From: WJMT01 sp964624145
Lineage (GTDB): Bacteria > Acidobacteriota > Aminicenantia > Aminicenantales > Aminicenantaceae
Length of the DNA stretch: 64,000 bases
Direction of reading: 5' to 3'
NCBI GenBank assembly: GCA_964624145.1
Contig: CAZUXT010000001.1
Span: 124,001 to 188,000 of the forward strand
The translations under genes were made by a program, and so were the position numbers. Below the pieces are notes generated by a model. It was not told the origin of the DNA. It saw only the letters and a list, made by a program, of their open reading frames with translations, and did not search any database. How positions within the stretch are numbered: the first letter of the stretch is position 1; each line of letters begins with the position of its first letter. Shown here piece by piece: positions 17,195 through 26,466 of this stretch.

Positions 17195-18176
17195 ATCCAT
17201 TCCTCTGATAAGAAAAGCTCAGCCTGTCAGGATAAAAATTCCAGTCAAGATCTGATTTCAACTTATCTTGGTAATTGTGCATAAATTCACTTATCTTCTG
17301 ATCAAGTATCTTCATTTCTATTTTTGAAGAAATCTCCTCATCGGGTTTATCAGGTAAAGGAGCGCTTTTTATGATCTCATCAACACGAAAAATGTGATAA
17401 CCGTATTCAGATTCTATGACCTGACTTACCTGTCCCTGTTTCAAAGAGAAGACCACTTTATCCATCTCCACAGGGAGCTGGCCTAATTCAAAAAGGCCCA
17501 TCACTCCTTCCCGGGAAGCTTCCACTCCTTCAGACTCTTCTCTGGCGATCTGCTTGAATCTCTCTTCTGAGGTCCCTCTCACCACTTTATATATTTCTAT
17601 GGCTCTTTCTTCGGTCTTCAGAAGGATCTGACTGACCCGCCTCTGTTCATTCTGCAAAAACTCTCTTTTGTTTGAGCTGTAATATTCCCGTATTTCCTCG
17701 AGGGTCACACTTACATCCTCCACAAGCTCAAGAGTGAACTTTTCTATGAGCAGTTTCTCCAAAAGTGTGTCTATCCTGACCTCTTTTTGAATCATTCCCT
17801 CACTCAGCCTAAATTCATTGGACAGCCGGGCTATATATGATTTTTTCTCTTCGTCAGTCAAAAATATTCCCTTGCCTTTTGCAGCCTCTAATAAGAGTTT
17901 TTCCTCTACGAAACTATCCGCCAGCCTGCTTAAACTCAAATCCGGCATCTCTTCATAACTCTCTCCCACGGTCAATAAAAGATAATCCTTAAAATCAGAA
18001 TTTGTGTAAAAGGAATTCTCTATCTTCAAGATAACCTCATTCTCCTGGGCATTATAATGAGAAGCGTTGACAGCCTTTTCTTCCGGAACTTCTCCCGCAC
18101 ATGTTATAAGCACAAAGCTGATCACTACCAGCAAAGCGCCCTTCTTCAACTGAAATAAACTCATTTCCTTTCTCAT
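17178..18176 (-). CDS. SurA/PpiC-like peptidyl-prolyl isomerase lipoprotein
   Basis: 332 residues. A hydrophobic signal ends with LITC (Cys26), a lipobox. A SurA-N-like helical region (about 45-165, LADSFVEEKLLLEAAKGKGI) is followed by a PpiC parvulin domain (about 175-270: RRVSQILLKTEE, FKQIAREESEG, GVMGLFELGQLP, YGYHIFRV). It is likely a PrsA/SurA-type foldase held at a membrane. The start is ambiguous: 18176 has no ribosome site, and 18164 has AAGGA too close. It lies 26 bases after mfd and overlaps the downstream surA gene by about 20 bases, so the two chaperones are probably translationally coupled. Confidence 0.88.
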   Translation of the reverse strand: MRKEMSLFQLKKGALLVVISFVLITCAGEVPEEKAVNASHYNAQENEVILKIENSFYTNSDFKDYLLLTVGESYEEMPDLSLSRLADSFVEEKLLLEAAKGKGIFLTDEEKKSYIARLSNEFRLSEGMIQKEVRIDTLLEKLLIEKFTLELVEDVSVTLEEIREYYSSNKREFLQNEQRRVSQILLKTEERAIEIYKVVRGTSEERFKQIAREESEGVEASREGVMGLFELGQLPVEMDKVVFSLKQGQVSQVIESEYGYHIFRVDEIIKSAPLPDKPDEEISSKIEMKILDQKISEFMHNYQDKLKSDLDWNFYPDRLSFSYQRNGYESKD

Positions 18177-18202
18177 AATATCAAGAGTCCAGCCTCATTA
18201 TA

Positions 18203-21200
18203 TTACAATAGAGTTAACTGCTTCAAGATGCATATCGTTTCATACAGTATGTTTGACTCTTTTTCCGATCCCAACATCAATGTCACTATTCCCTGCGGGG
18301 TCATGGACCCGGAATATTTTTTAACCAGACCTATTAGTTTTAAAACATCGGCGGTCGAATCCTCAAAAAACTTAAGAACGATCTTGTTTCTCATTCTGTC
18401 TATAGTCTCTATTCCTGCTTTTTGGGCAAGAAATTTTATTTTTCCGTAATCAAACAGATTCATGACGCTTTGAGAAAAAGAACCGTACCTATCCCTTATT
18501 TCCTCTTTTATCTTATCCAGTTCAGAGAGTTCTTCTATAGATGAGATGCGTTTGTACAGATCCATCCTCAGGCTGAGCTGGGGAATGTACGCTTCAGGTA
18601 TCCTTATATTGACTTTCAAATCAATCCGGCTCTTTCTGATATCTATCTGCTCTCCTCTAAGCTTCTTAACTGTTTGGTCCAGAAGGAACATGTAATATTC
18701 AAATCCCACTGCTTCCATAAATCCATGCTGTTTCTCCCCGAGAAAATTTCCGGCTCCTCTTATTTCGAGGTCTTTGGCAGCCAGCCTGAAACCTGAGCCC
18801 AGTTCAGCGAACTCCTGTATGGCGTTCAGCCTTTCCTTGGCCTTTCTCGTGAGTTCGGAAAAAGGCGGGATCAAAAAATAAGCAAATGCCTGGCGTGACG
18901 AACGCCCCACTCTTCCCCGCAGTTGGTACAGCTGGGCCAATCCAAACCTGTCCGCCCTGTTGACGATGAGAGTGTTCACCATCGGGATATCAATCCCGTT
19001 TTCAATGATTGTCGTGGAGATAAGGACATTGTATTTTCCCTGAATAAAATCAAGCATTCTTTTCTCTAATTGAGCCCCTTTCATTTTCCCATGGACCGTG
19101 ACCACATTGGCCTGGGGAACCCACTTTTTTATCCTTTCAGCCATTGTATCTATATCCTCAACTCTATTATGAACAAAATAAACCTGCCCGTTCCTGTTCA
19201 ATTCCCTTCTTATAGCAGATGATATCAATTTTTTACTGTAAAGAGTCACGATGGTATGGATAGCCAATCTGTCCTTGGGAGGAGTTTCGATCAGACTGAT
19301 GTCTTTGAGGCCGCTCAGGGAAAAATTTAAAGTCCTCGGGATAGGAGTCGCTGTCATTGTCAAAACATCTATATCTGACTTTATCTTCATTATTTTCTCT
19401 TTATGCTTCACTCCGAATCTCTGCTCCTCATCAACGACTAGCAATCCAAGGTCTTTAAACTCCACATCCCCGGAAATCAGTCTGTGAGTGCCTATGACGA
19501 TATCGACCAGACCTTTTTTTATATCTCTCACGATATTTTTCTGGACACTTTGAGACTGCAGCCTTGTTAATCCTTCAACCCTCACCGGAAAAAGGAGCAT
19601 CCGGTTCTGGAAGGTCTTTGAATGCTGGCTGGAGAGAACAGTAGTGGGGCAAAGGACAGCGACCTGTTTGCCGTCCATGACCGCTTTAAAAGCAGCTCTT
19701 AAAGCGATTTCGGTTTTTCCATATCCAACATCTCCGCACAAGAGCCGATCCATGGGCAGAGATGACTCCATATCAATCATCACTTCCTTTATTGCGAGTT
19801 CCTGGTCATCGGTTTCCTCATATTCAAAGGTTTTTTCAAAATCAGACTGCCACATTCCTTTCTGGCTAAAGGCATACCCTTCCTGAGCTTTCCTTTTGGC
19901 ATAGAGATGCAGAAGCTCCTTGGCCATCTTTTCAATGCCTTTCCTGACCCTCTCCTTTGATTTGATCCACTGTGGGGAACCGAGCTTGCTCAGGATAGGA
20001 AAAGCGGCACCGACTTTTGAATATCTCTGGACTAAGTTCAAATCCTGCACAGGAACAAACAGTTTGTCATCATCCCTATAATTGATTTCTATAAACTCCT
20101 GCTTCCCGCCGTCCACTCCCATCTCTACTAAACCCTTAAAGATCCCCACACCGTAATCAGTATGCACCACATAGTCACCAGTCTTTAAGTCCTGAAAATG
20201 GGAAAGAAAGGCTTTGGTTCTCGGACGGCTTACCAGAACCTTCTCTTCAGTAAAGATATCATTCTCGGAAAAATAATTGACTTTCAGCTCAGGATAACTG
20301 AAACCACGGCCCATTTTGCCTACCAGTAAGACAACAGATCCATCCTTTGCCTCAACAAAAGAATGGTCTGCTTCCAGGAACGGAATCTCATTTTCCGATA
20401 AAAGGAGAGAGACCTTTTCCCTTACTCCTCTGCTGGAAATATAAATCGTGCTTCTCTCTGACTCCTTCTGCAGCTTCTTCAAATAGGTGAGAAAGAAGGG
20501 TATCTTATTGTTAAATCTGGGAACAGACTGAAAGGAAAAAGCAATATGTCCCTTTTGGCCCGAGGAGGATATTTCATTCAGAAAGACAGCGCTGTTCTTA
20601 ACCTCATCCCAGAACGGTAATTCAAAAATTTCTTCGGGAGGTAAAGAGAAAATATGTTTTTTCCTGAGCTTTTCATGCTGTTCCTTAAAATCTTTCCGGA
20701 GCTGGTCCCACTCCTTCTTGACCTCATCATAATCATCAATGACATAAACACAGTCTCTGAGATATTCTTTCAAACGGCAGAAGGGCGGCTCACTGACTTT
20801 GCTGTGGAAAACAAAGGAGGGCCTCAAATCCTTTGTACCCGGGAATTCTCTCATGGAAGGTATGTGCAGATAATCAATTTTCTCGACCGAACGCTGGGAA
20901 GATGTCTCAAATTTCCTGAGAGACCTGACTCTCTCTCCACTAAATTCAATGCGGAAAGGGTATGATTCCAGAGGAGAAAAAACATCAACAATCCCGCCCC
21001 TGAAGGCATATTCTCCATGCGAATTGATGATATCCTGTCTTTCGTATCCAAAGTTTCCAAGAGTATCGATCAGGACCTCACGATCCAATGTGATCCCACT
21101 TTCTATCTCCAAAAACAATTTCTTCAGGGTTTTTTTACAGGGAACCGGAGTCAACAGCGCAAGCAGATTGGTTATGACTATGGAGTTCTGTTCCTGCTCC

Positions 21201-21532
21201 CACTTCCGAAAAAACCTCATTCTTGACGAAACTGAATCCATAGAATAAGGCGTATCCTGATAAGGGCTGTCAGCCAGATGAGGAAAAATATCAGACTCCT
21301 TGTTCATCGATAACCGGGAAAGAAAAAAATCGCATTTTTCCTTAACGTTTGACAGCGATGAGCTCACAGAACAGAGAAACACAATGTTTTTCTCTGTCTC
21401 CCTCTTTATTAAAGACAACAAATAAGGTTTTGCCGCATCGATGACCCCAGATACACTGAGGGCTTTCCCTTTGTCTAATCCGCTTATCAGCTTCTTAAAT
21501 TCTTCTGTCTTTTTTATAAAATCAATACTCAT
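18203..21532 (-). CDS. mfd: transcription-repair coupling factor Mfd
   Basis: 1109 residues, close to the usual 1100-1180. Order of domains: UvrB-like N-terminal region, the CarD/RNA-polymerase interaction domain (KTGDYVVHTDYGVGIFKG), a superfamily-2 translocase with Walker A GDVGYGKTE, Walker B VDEEQRFG and TMTATPIPRTL, and the C-terminal TRCF regulatory domain (GSGFRLAAKDLEIRGAGN marks the RecG/Mfd-type motor end). Mfd removes stalled RNA polymerase and recruits UvrA; the 3' end of uvrA lies in this window at 63 kb. The start at 21532 opens on the conserved N-terminus. A perfect TATAAT ends 9 bases before it with no Shine-Dalgarno, suggesting a leaderless mRNA; the longer frame to 21706 would run through the divergent promoter region. 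Confidence 0.96.
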   Translation of the reverse strand: MSIDFIKKTEEFKKLISGLDKGKALSVSGVIDAAKPYLLSLIKRETEKNIVFLCSVSSSLSNVKEKCDFFLSRLSMNKESDIFPHLADSPYQDTPYSMDSVSSRMRFFRKWEQEQNSIVITNLLALLTPVPCKKTLKKLFLEIESGITLDREVLIDTLGNFGYERQDIINSHGEYAFRGGIVDVFSPLESYPFRIEFSGERVRSLRKFETSSQRSVEKIDYLHIPSMREFPGTKDLRPSFVFHSKVSEPPFCRLKEYLRDCVYVIDDYDEVKKEWDQLRKDFKEQHEKLRKKHIFSLPPEEIFELPFWDEVKNSAVFLNEISSSGQKGHIAFSFQSVPRFNNKIPFFLTYLKKLQKESERSTIYISSRGVREKVSLLLSENEIPFLEADHSFVEAKDGSVVLLVGKMGRGFSYPELKVNYFSENDIFTEEKVLVSRPRTKAFLSHFQDLKTGDYVVHTDYGVGIFKGLVEMGVDGGKQEFIEINYRDDDKLFVPVQDLNLVQRYSKVGAAFPILSKLGSPQWIKSKERVRKGIEKMAKELLHLYAKRKAQEGYAFSQKGMWQSDFEKTFEYEETDDQELAIKEVMIDMESSLPMDRLLCGDVGYGKTEIALRAAFKAVMDGKQVAVLCPTTVLSSQHSKTFQNRMLLFPVRVEGLTRLQSQSVQKNIVRDIKKGLVDIVIGTHRLISGDVEFKDLGLLVVDEEQRFGVKHKEKIMKIKSDIDVLTMTATPIPRTLNFSLSGLKDISLIETPPKDRLAIHTIVTLYSKKLISSAIRRELNRNGQVYFVHNRVEDIDTMAERIKKWVPQANVVTVHGKMKGAQLEKRMLDFIQGKYNVLISTTIIENGIDIPMVNTLIVNRADRFGLAQLYQLRGRVGRSSRQAFAYFLIPPFSELTRKAKERLNAIQEFAELGSGFRLAAKDLEIRGAGNFLGEKQHGFMEAVGFEYYMFLLDQTVKKLRGEQIDIRKSRIDLKVNIRIPEAYIPQLSLRMDLYKRISSIEELSELDKIKEEIRDRYGSFSQSVMNLFDYGKIKFLAQKAGIETIDRMRNKIVLKFFEDSTADVLKLIGLVKKYSGSMTPQGIVTLMLGSEKESNILYETICILKQLTLL

Positions 21533-21541
21533 AAGTGACTC

Positions 21542-21547
21542 ATTATA
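21542..21547 (-). promoter_or_regulatory. -10 element of a likely leaderless mfd promoter
   Basis: A perfect TATAAT on the minus strand ends 9 bases before the mfd ATG. No good -35 is visible at 16-18 bases. The neighbouring inverted repeat AGAGGC (21563-21568) / GCCTCT (21579-21584) lies where a -35 or operator would be. Confidence 0.38.
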
Positions 21548-21601
21548 AAAGATTTTTGTTTTAGAGGCTAGAGGTGTTGCCTCTGTGACGGGTAATAATA
21601 G

Positions 21602-21630
21602 TTGAAAGAGGGGCTTGAAACGTGTAATGT
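21602..21630 (+). promoter_or_regulatory. candidate sigma-70 promoter of the 21.6 kb genes
   Basis: TTGAAA (21602-21607), a 17-base spacer and TAATGT (21625-21630). It places the start of transcription about 18 bases before the ATG at 21656, which has AGGGAT as a ribosome site. Confidence 0.42.
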
Positions 21631-21655
21631 TTTGATTGAAAGAGCCAGGGATCTT

Positions 21656-21943
21656 ATGAAAGTGAAAAAAGATTCGAATCCCAAGGCGGATAAGCTCCAT
21701 GTTCAATTTTATTCCGGTTCTAAAAGCTATGAGACTCCAAGGTCAATAACCATCGGAGAAAAAGAATACGCCATAAAAAGAATAACGGAACAAAAGAGAA
21801 TAACAGATTTCAAATCAGGAAAGCGATACAATCTGTTTGTTTGCGAAACAGAGACCAAGACCTATTCCATCAAAGTCTTTGATTCCGGAAAAACATATAG
21901 GATCAGTGCTTTTGAAGAGAAGGGAAAGCACACAGACGAATAA
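21656..21943 (+). CDS. small conserved-looking hypothetical protein
   Basis: 95 residues, basic N-terminus, rich in beta-strand-like segments (KLHVQFYSGSK, KRYNLFVCETETKTYSIKVFDSGKTYRISAF). It has no signal peptide, no membrane segment and no recognised motif. The start at 21656 is chosen over a TTG at 21602 because it has an AGGGAT ribosome site and the TTG falls in the -35 box of the best promoter. It lies 18 bases before the lipoprotein amidotransferase gene and is divergent from mfd. The function is unknown. Confidence 0.6.
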   Translation: MKVKKDSNPKADKLHVQFYSGSKSYETPRSITIGEKEYAIKRITEQKRITDFKSGKRYNLFVCETETKTYSIKVFDSGKTYRISAFEEKGKHTDE

Positions 21944-21961
21944 TAAAAAATGAGGTGTAAC

Positions 21962-23128
21962 ATGACAAAAAGATACAGTGTGAACGGTCTGCTTTTAATA
22001 TTACTGGCTTTTTTTCTTTTCTGCGGAACCCCGACTCCCGAAAATAAATTAAATTATTTTGACGGAGACTCCCTTTCTACAGAAAAGATACGATTAGCTA
22101 TACTCTATCCCTCTCCAGGCAGCCTGGACTCCCTGATCAAACTTAAGGAGAGAGGGGTATTCGGCGATGAAAATTTAGAGATAGTGGGTGTTTTTCATGA
22201 AGATGAACGTACGGATTATCAAAGATCCCTGGCCCTGGTCGAAGAAAAAAATCTGGACTGGATAAAATTCCACAGGTTAAAAGGAAACCTTACTAAAGAC
22301 CATCTTTTTCAAGAAAACGATCTGACATCTGAATTTAAAAAAATCGTTGCCCACTCCGATGGAATGATCTTCTTCGGAGGAGCTGATATCCCCCCTTATA
22401 TATACGGAGAGAAAACAAATCTGCTTACTTCCATAAGCACGCCGATAAGGCATTTTCTCGAGCTGTCTTTTGTGTTCCACCTCTTGGGAGGTTATCAAAA
22501 CAGTGATTTTGTTCCTCTTCTGGAATCACATCCGGACTTTCCCGTTCTCGGGATATGTCTCGGGGAACAGACCCTGAATGTAGGCACCGGAGGGAGCATG
22601 ATCCAGGATATATGGTCAGAAAATTATGAAAAATATTCCCTGGAGGATGTCCTGTCTCTCCACAAAAACAACTGGCATTACAATCCCTACTCAAGGCTTT
22701 ATCCTGAAAAAAACCTTTTCCGTCAAAATCTTCATCCCATCAGACTTTCCCCGGAAGGCATTTTTATCATGGAATTCGGATTCGGTCCACAGGAAACGCC
22801 TCTTATTTGCAGCTCCCACCACCAGGCGGTGGACAGCCTCGGAAAAGGAATGAAGGTTTGCGCCACGGCCCTTGACGAAAATATCATCGAAGCCATACAG
22901 CACGAAAAATACAGAAATGTCCTGGGAATCCAATTTCATCCGGAATTTCCCCTTCTCTGGGACCCGGAGGCTTCTTTTCTCTTTTCACCCCAGGATGAAA
23001 AAGAATTCATCCCTCTGGAAACCCTGAAAAACTCTCCGCCCAGCTTTTCCTTTCACAAAAAAATCTGGTCCTGGTTCTATGAAAGCCTCAAAGAATTCCA
23101 TCAGAGTAAAATTAAAGATCAAATGTGA
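21962..23128 (+). CDS. class I glutamine amidotransferase-like / peptidase C26 lipoprotein
   Basis: 388 residues. An N-terminal hydrophobic segment ends at Cys21 (LFCG), so this is probably a lipoprotein, though the lipobox is loose. The class I amidotransferase nucleophile motif is GICLGEQ (Cys199), and the His-Glu pair is in GIQFHPEFP; the SSHHQAVDSLG element before it is typical of the gamma-glutamyl-GABA hydrolase (PuuD, peptidase C26) branch. Thus a gamma-glutamyl hydrolase acting outside the cytoplasm is the best guess. GAGGTG lies 5 bases before the ATG at 21962; the ATG at 21950 is actually part of that ribosome site. The gene converges on rfaE2 with only 3 bases between them. Confidence 0.8.
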   Translation: MTKRYSVNGLLLILLAFFLFCGTPTPENKLNYFDGDSLSTEKIRLAILYPSPGSLDSLIKLKERGVFGDENLEIVGVFHEDERTDYQRSLALVEEKNLDWIKFHRLKGNLTKDHLFQENDLTSEFKKIVAHSDGMIFFGGADIPPYIYGEKTNLLTSISTPIRHFLELSFVFHLLGGYQNSDFVPLLESHPDFPVLGICLGEQTLNVGTGGSMIQDIWSENYEKYSLEDVLSLHKNNWHYNPYSRLYPEKNLFRQNLHPIRLSPEGIFIMEFGFGPQETPLICSSHHQAVDSLGKGMKVCATALDENIIEAIQHEKYRNVLGIQFHPEFPLLWDPEASFLFSPQDEKEFIPLETLKNSPPSFSFHKKIWSWFYESLKEFHQSKIKDQM

Positions 23129-23131
23129 ATA

Positions 23132-23620
23132 CTAATTCTTGTTATTCACGAGCCGGATAACCTTGTCAATGATTTCGCTTGTGGAATAACCGGGAAGATA
23201 AGGAGCCAGCACTACCTTTCCTCCCGCTGACTCGACCTCTTCTCTTCCCACGATCTCATCTTCTCCCCAATCCCCCCCTTTGATTAAAACATCAGGAAGG
23301 ATAAGGGAAATCAGCCTTTTCGGTGTTTCTTCTTTAAAGGATACAATAAAATCTATGGTTTCCACCGCTTCCAGAATTTCGATTCTCTCACTGAGTTTAA
23401 AAATGGGTCTATTAGGACCTTTTATCTTTGTTATGGAAGCATCGTCATTAAGGGCAACGATAAGGATATCCCCGTATTTTTTCGCTTTTCTGAACAAATG
23501 GATATGACCTCCGTGCAAAAGGTCAAAACATCCGTTTGTCATCACGACCTTTTTCCCTGAGCTTTTTAAGTTTTTCCTGATTTTGAGGAGTTCCTCAACT
23601 GTTTTTATTTTTCTCCCCAT
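23132..23620 (-). CDS. rfaE2: D-glycero-beta-D-manno-heptose-1-phosphate adenylyltransferase (RfaE domain II)
   Basis: 162 residues, the stand-alone cytidylyltransferase-like domain. The HxGH-type nucleotide site is NGCFDLLHGGH (29-39), and the late conserved STSEII fits the RfaE2/HldE C-terminal domain. It makes ADP-D,D-heptose for lipopolysaccharide or other heptose glycans from heptose-1-phosphate and ATP. The kinase half (RfaE1) is not fused and not in this window. It lies 19 bases downstream of wzt in one run of minus-strand genes, in keeping with a surface-glycan role. Confidence 0.92.
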   Translation of the reverse strand: MGRKIKTVEELLKIRKNLKSSGKKVVMTNGCFDLLHGGHIHLFRKAKKYGDILIVALNDDASITKIKGPNRPIFKLSERIEILEAVETIDFIVSFKEETPKRLISLILPDVLIKGGDWGEDEIVGREEVESAGGKVVLAPYLPGYSTSEIIDKVIRLVNNKN

Positions 23621-23639
23621 GCTGTTTCCCTGTTCTTGA

Positions 23640-24908
23640 TCACTTCTTTTTATTGATTTTTATGCCGGAAGAAAACTTCCAGGAGTGTGGCGGCCGATAA
23701 ACACCGCTGTCAATAAATTTGGACGAAATCATAAAGGAATACAGATTGCGGTGATAATCATAAGGGAGTCCATCCTGCCTGTGCACTGCCACATCCAGAT
23801 AATATGTGCCGTTTATAAGGTCGAGAGATTTTAATTGAAAAGAGACCTTCCCGCTGCCCTTGACTGATTCACTTTTAAAACCTTCAAGGACCGTATTCGT
23901 ACCATAACAGCACACGCCTTGAGAATTAAACATTCCTATCCCAAAAACAAAATCTTTTATGGAATTTTTTGCATAGAAATCTACTTCTATGACCATACCT
24001 TCAGAGGGAGAAAACACGTGTTTTTCCTTCCCTTTCAGGTCCATGAACCTGACTTTTTTGATCTCTATCTCCCTGTTACCCCATCTGTTTTCTCTCCGTT
24101 CCTGTTCCAGATCCCCTTGAGCCTCTTCTTCATGCCGTTCTTTTTCAAAATCTTTCTCTTTTTTGGATTTCACATCCTGGACATACTCATCTATGACCCT
24201 TTTCGGGTCCCCCAGAGCTTTCATTTTTCCGTTTTTCAACCAGGCCACTCTATCGCATATTTTTTCTACAGTTATAAGGTCATGGCTGACGAAAAGGATG
24301 GTCTTTTTCTTCCGTCGGAACTCGTCTATACGCTCCAGGCACCTGGGAACAAAGGAAGCATCCCCAACCGCCAGCACCTCATCCACAAGCAGAACATCCG
24401 GATTGACATTGATGGCAATGGAAAAGCCAAGCCGCATGTACATCCCTGAAGAATAGGTCTTGACAGGCGCATCAATAAAATCCTCCAGTTCAGCGAACTT
24501 GACGATATCAGTGAATTTCCTGTCTATCTCCTCTCTACTCAAACCCAGCATCACTCCATTGATGTATATGTTCTCACGGCCCGTTATCTCGGGATGAAAC
24601 CCTGCACCGAGTTCGATGAGGGCCGATACTTTTCCCTTGACAAGAAGACGCCCTGAGGTGGGCTTGGCTATACCGGAAACCACTTTCAGCAGCGTGCTTT
24701 TTCCGGAACCATTTTCCCCTATAACCCCAAATGTGGTGCCTTTTTCCACTTTGAAACTGATATTATCCAGAGCCATGACTTTTTCATCAGATTTGAGGGA
24801 CTTAAACAGATCTCCCTTTAAAATAGCGCTTTTAAATGTCTTGAACCGGTGCTGCTCCGAATATTTCTTGTATATTCTGGTTAGGTTTTCAACTTCTATA
24901 GCAGGCAA
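23640..24908 (-). CDS. wzt: polysaccharide ABC exporter ATP-binding subunit (Wzt type)
   Basis: 422 residues. The ATPase domain has Walker A GENGSGKST (64-72), signature YSSGM, and Walker B VLLVDEVLAVGD. A charged linker (about 245-280) leads to a C-terminal beta-sandwich (about 280-415), where Wzt proteins bind the modified end of the O-antigen chain. The start is TTG at 24908, sharing the junction TGATTG with the stop of the permease, with GGAGG 6 bases upstream; this is a translational-coupling arrangement. The likely role is export of an undecaprenyl-linked O-antigen or teichoic-type glycan together with the permease. Confidence 0.92.
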   Translation of the reverse strand: MPAIEVENLTRIYKKYSEQHRFKTFKSAILKGDLFKSLKSDEKVMALDNISFKVEKGTTFGVIGENGSGKSTLLKVVSGIAKPTSGRLLVKGKVSALIELGAGFHPEITGRENIYINGVMLGLSREEIDRKFTDIVKFAELEDFIDAPVKTYSSGMYMRLGFSIAINVNPDVLLVDEVLAVGDASFVPRCLERIDEFRRKKKTILFVSHDLITVEKICDRVAWLKNGKMKALGDPKRVIDEYVQDVKSKKEKDFEKERHEEEAQGDLEQERRENRWGNREIEIKKVRFMDLKGKEKHVFSPSEGMVIEVDFYAKNSIKDFVFGIGMFNSQGVCCYGTNTVLEGFKSESVKGSGKVSFQLKSLDLINGTYYLDVAVHRQDGLPYDYHRNLYSFMISSKFIDSGVYRPPHSWKFSSGIKINKKK

Positions 24909-25730
24909 TCAAACCTCCTCCGGAAACGAATCTCGAAGTCTGTCAAACACATAATACCCGATAAAAAACAAAAGCATGGAAACCAAAAAAGTCACTCCGA
25001 ACCGCTTCCAGTGTATCAGCTCTCCATAATAAACACAGCTCTGGTATCCCCCCATGATATGAGTCATGGGATTTAGATTAAGGAACAACTTGAGTAAGGG
25101 ATGTTTCTGGATTGGCTCGAAAGTCATAGCATAAATGATGGGGGTCGAGAAAAACCAGAATGTCAAAAGATTTGTTAAGATATCCTTGATGTCACGGAAA
25201 TGGACGGTCAGAGCTGAAATCAAAAAACAGAATCCCAGGGTGAATATATACTGGACCAAGATGACAAGAGGCAAAAACAAAAGATAAGGTGTGTAGGTCT
25301 TTCCCATTAAAGGCACGAACAACAAAAGAATGGGGAGCCCGAAAAGAAAATGAATAAAGTTACTTGTCACAGAAACAATAGGAAGGATCTCTGTCGGGAA
25401 CAGCATCTTTTTGATAAGATTCCCCTGCGCTATGAGAATATTGGCTGATTCCTGTGACGAAGCGGCAAACCAGACCTGCCATGGCAGGATACCGCAAAAA
25501 AGAAAAAGAGCATAGGACCAGGGAGACGCATCGAAACTGGGGTCTCTGGGCCTTAGAATAAATCCAAACACAAAAGTATAGACGGTAAGCAGTAATAAAG
25601 GATTCACAAAAGACCACACAAAGCCCAACACAGTCCCTCTGTAGCGCGCTTTGAGCTCCCGTCCAACAAGAGTCCGGATGAGGACTCTGTATTTGTACAA
25701 GCCTTTAAATTTTTTTATCAGGCGAAGCAT
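24909..25730 (-). CDS. wzm: polysaccharide ABC exporter permease (Wzm type)
   Basis: 273 residues, six predicted helices, ABC-2 type. The conserved entry RTLVGRELKARYRGTVLGFVWSFVNP near residue 20 is the hallmark of Wzm/TagG/KpsM permeases. The start at 25730 is chosen because GGGAG lies 6 bases upstream; the longer frame to 25778 has none. It overlaps the 3' end of trmN6 by 26 bases. It forms the channel for the Wzt ATPase encoded directly downstream. Confidence 0.9.
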   Translation of the reverse strand: MLRLIKKFKGLYKYRVLIRTLVGRELKARYRGTVLGFVWSFVNPLLLLTVYTFVFGFILRPRDPSFDASPWSYALFLFCGILPWQVWFAASSQESANILIAQGNLIKKMLFPTEILPIVSVTSNFIHFLFGLPILLLFVPLMGKTYTPYLLFLPLVILVQYIFTLGFCFLISALTVHFRDIKDILTNLLTFWFFSTPIIYAMTFEPIQKHPLLKLFLNLNPMTHIMGGYQSCVYYGELIHWKRFGVTFLVSMLLFFIGYYVFDRLRDSFPEEV

Positions 25731-26466
25731 GCGCTCTCCCGGAAAAAATCTTTTCGGCCTCTTCAGAATAACGGCCATCCATATTATAGAGGATTAAAGG
25801 TTTCAAATAACTCTTTTTTTCTGACATGAAATCACACTCAGATAAAAACAGATTGGGCTCCTCTCCCTTATACGGCAGGATATGCCTTTCCTTTTTTATT
25901 TTAAATCCGTTCTTATGAACTGCCGCAATAAAATCATCCCTCCGCCTGAATGAAAAAACAAAGTAGGCTCTTCCGTCTTCGTGCAGTAATTCGGCTGTTT
26001 TGTTCATCACATCAAAAATGTTACATTTTACTTCATGTTTGGCAATGGATATTTCCAATGACTGGCTCATCCGCCCCGTATTTTTTTCATGATAAGGTGG
26101 ATTTGCAAACACAACATCATACTTACTACCCGGACTAAACATCCTTAAATCCTGGCACATGACTTCAATGCGGTCCTGCAGGTTGTTTAACGCAACATTC
26201 CTGCAGGCTAACTCAGCAAGCGGCTCCTGAATTTCCAATGCCAAGAGACTTTTAAACGGTTTGATGCTTACCAGTAAAGATATAATACCATTTGCTGTGC
26301 CAAGTTCAAGCAATTCATCTTCAGGGAGCGTTTCTATGAAGTCAGCAAGAAGAGGGGCTTCAATTGAAAACCGGTACCCTCGACTTTTCTGTATGATGCG
26401 GATTTTTCCGTGATAGAATGCATCCAGGGTCTCATCATCTTTCTTTATTGAAATGTTCATTTTCAT
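25705..26466 (-). CDS. trmN6: tRNA1(Val) adenine-37 N6-methyltransferase-like (TrmN6)
   Basis: 253 residues, class I SAM methyltransferase. SAM-binding region LLELGTANGIISLLVS, then the N6-adenine motif NPPY (in DVVFANPPYHEK), with a following R/K segment and a C-terminal PxNLFLSECDF pattern typical of the YfiC/TrmN6 family. It would methylate A37 of tRNA-Val, although substrate assignment rests on family resemblance. It overlaps the 3' end of atpC by 32 bases and the start of wzm by 26, so it lies inside one long transcription unit linking ATP synthase to glycan export. Confidence 0.85.
   Translation of the reverse strand: MKMNISIKKDDETLDAFYHGKIRIIQKSRGYRFSIEAPLLADFIETLPEDELLELGTANGIISLLVSIKPFKSLLALEIQEPLAELACRNVALNNLQDRIEVMCQDLRMFSPGSKYDVVFANPPYHEKNTGRMSQSLEISIAKHEVKCNIFDVMNKTAELLHEDGRAYFVFSFRRRDDFIAAVHKNGFKIKKERHILPYKGEEPNLFLSECDFMSEKKSYLKPLILYNMDGRYSEEAEKIFSGRAHASPDKKI

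Noticed and set aside
21602..21655. TTG at 21602 as the start of the small protein
   Set aside because: The TTG is part of the best -35 box, it lacks a ribosome site, and ATG at 21656 has AGGGAT.
21533..21706. 58-codon extension of mfd to 21706
   Set aside because: It would cross the divergent promoter of the small protein gene, and the added residues show no Mfd similarity.
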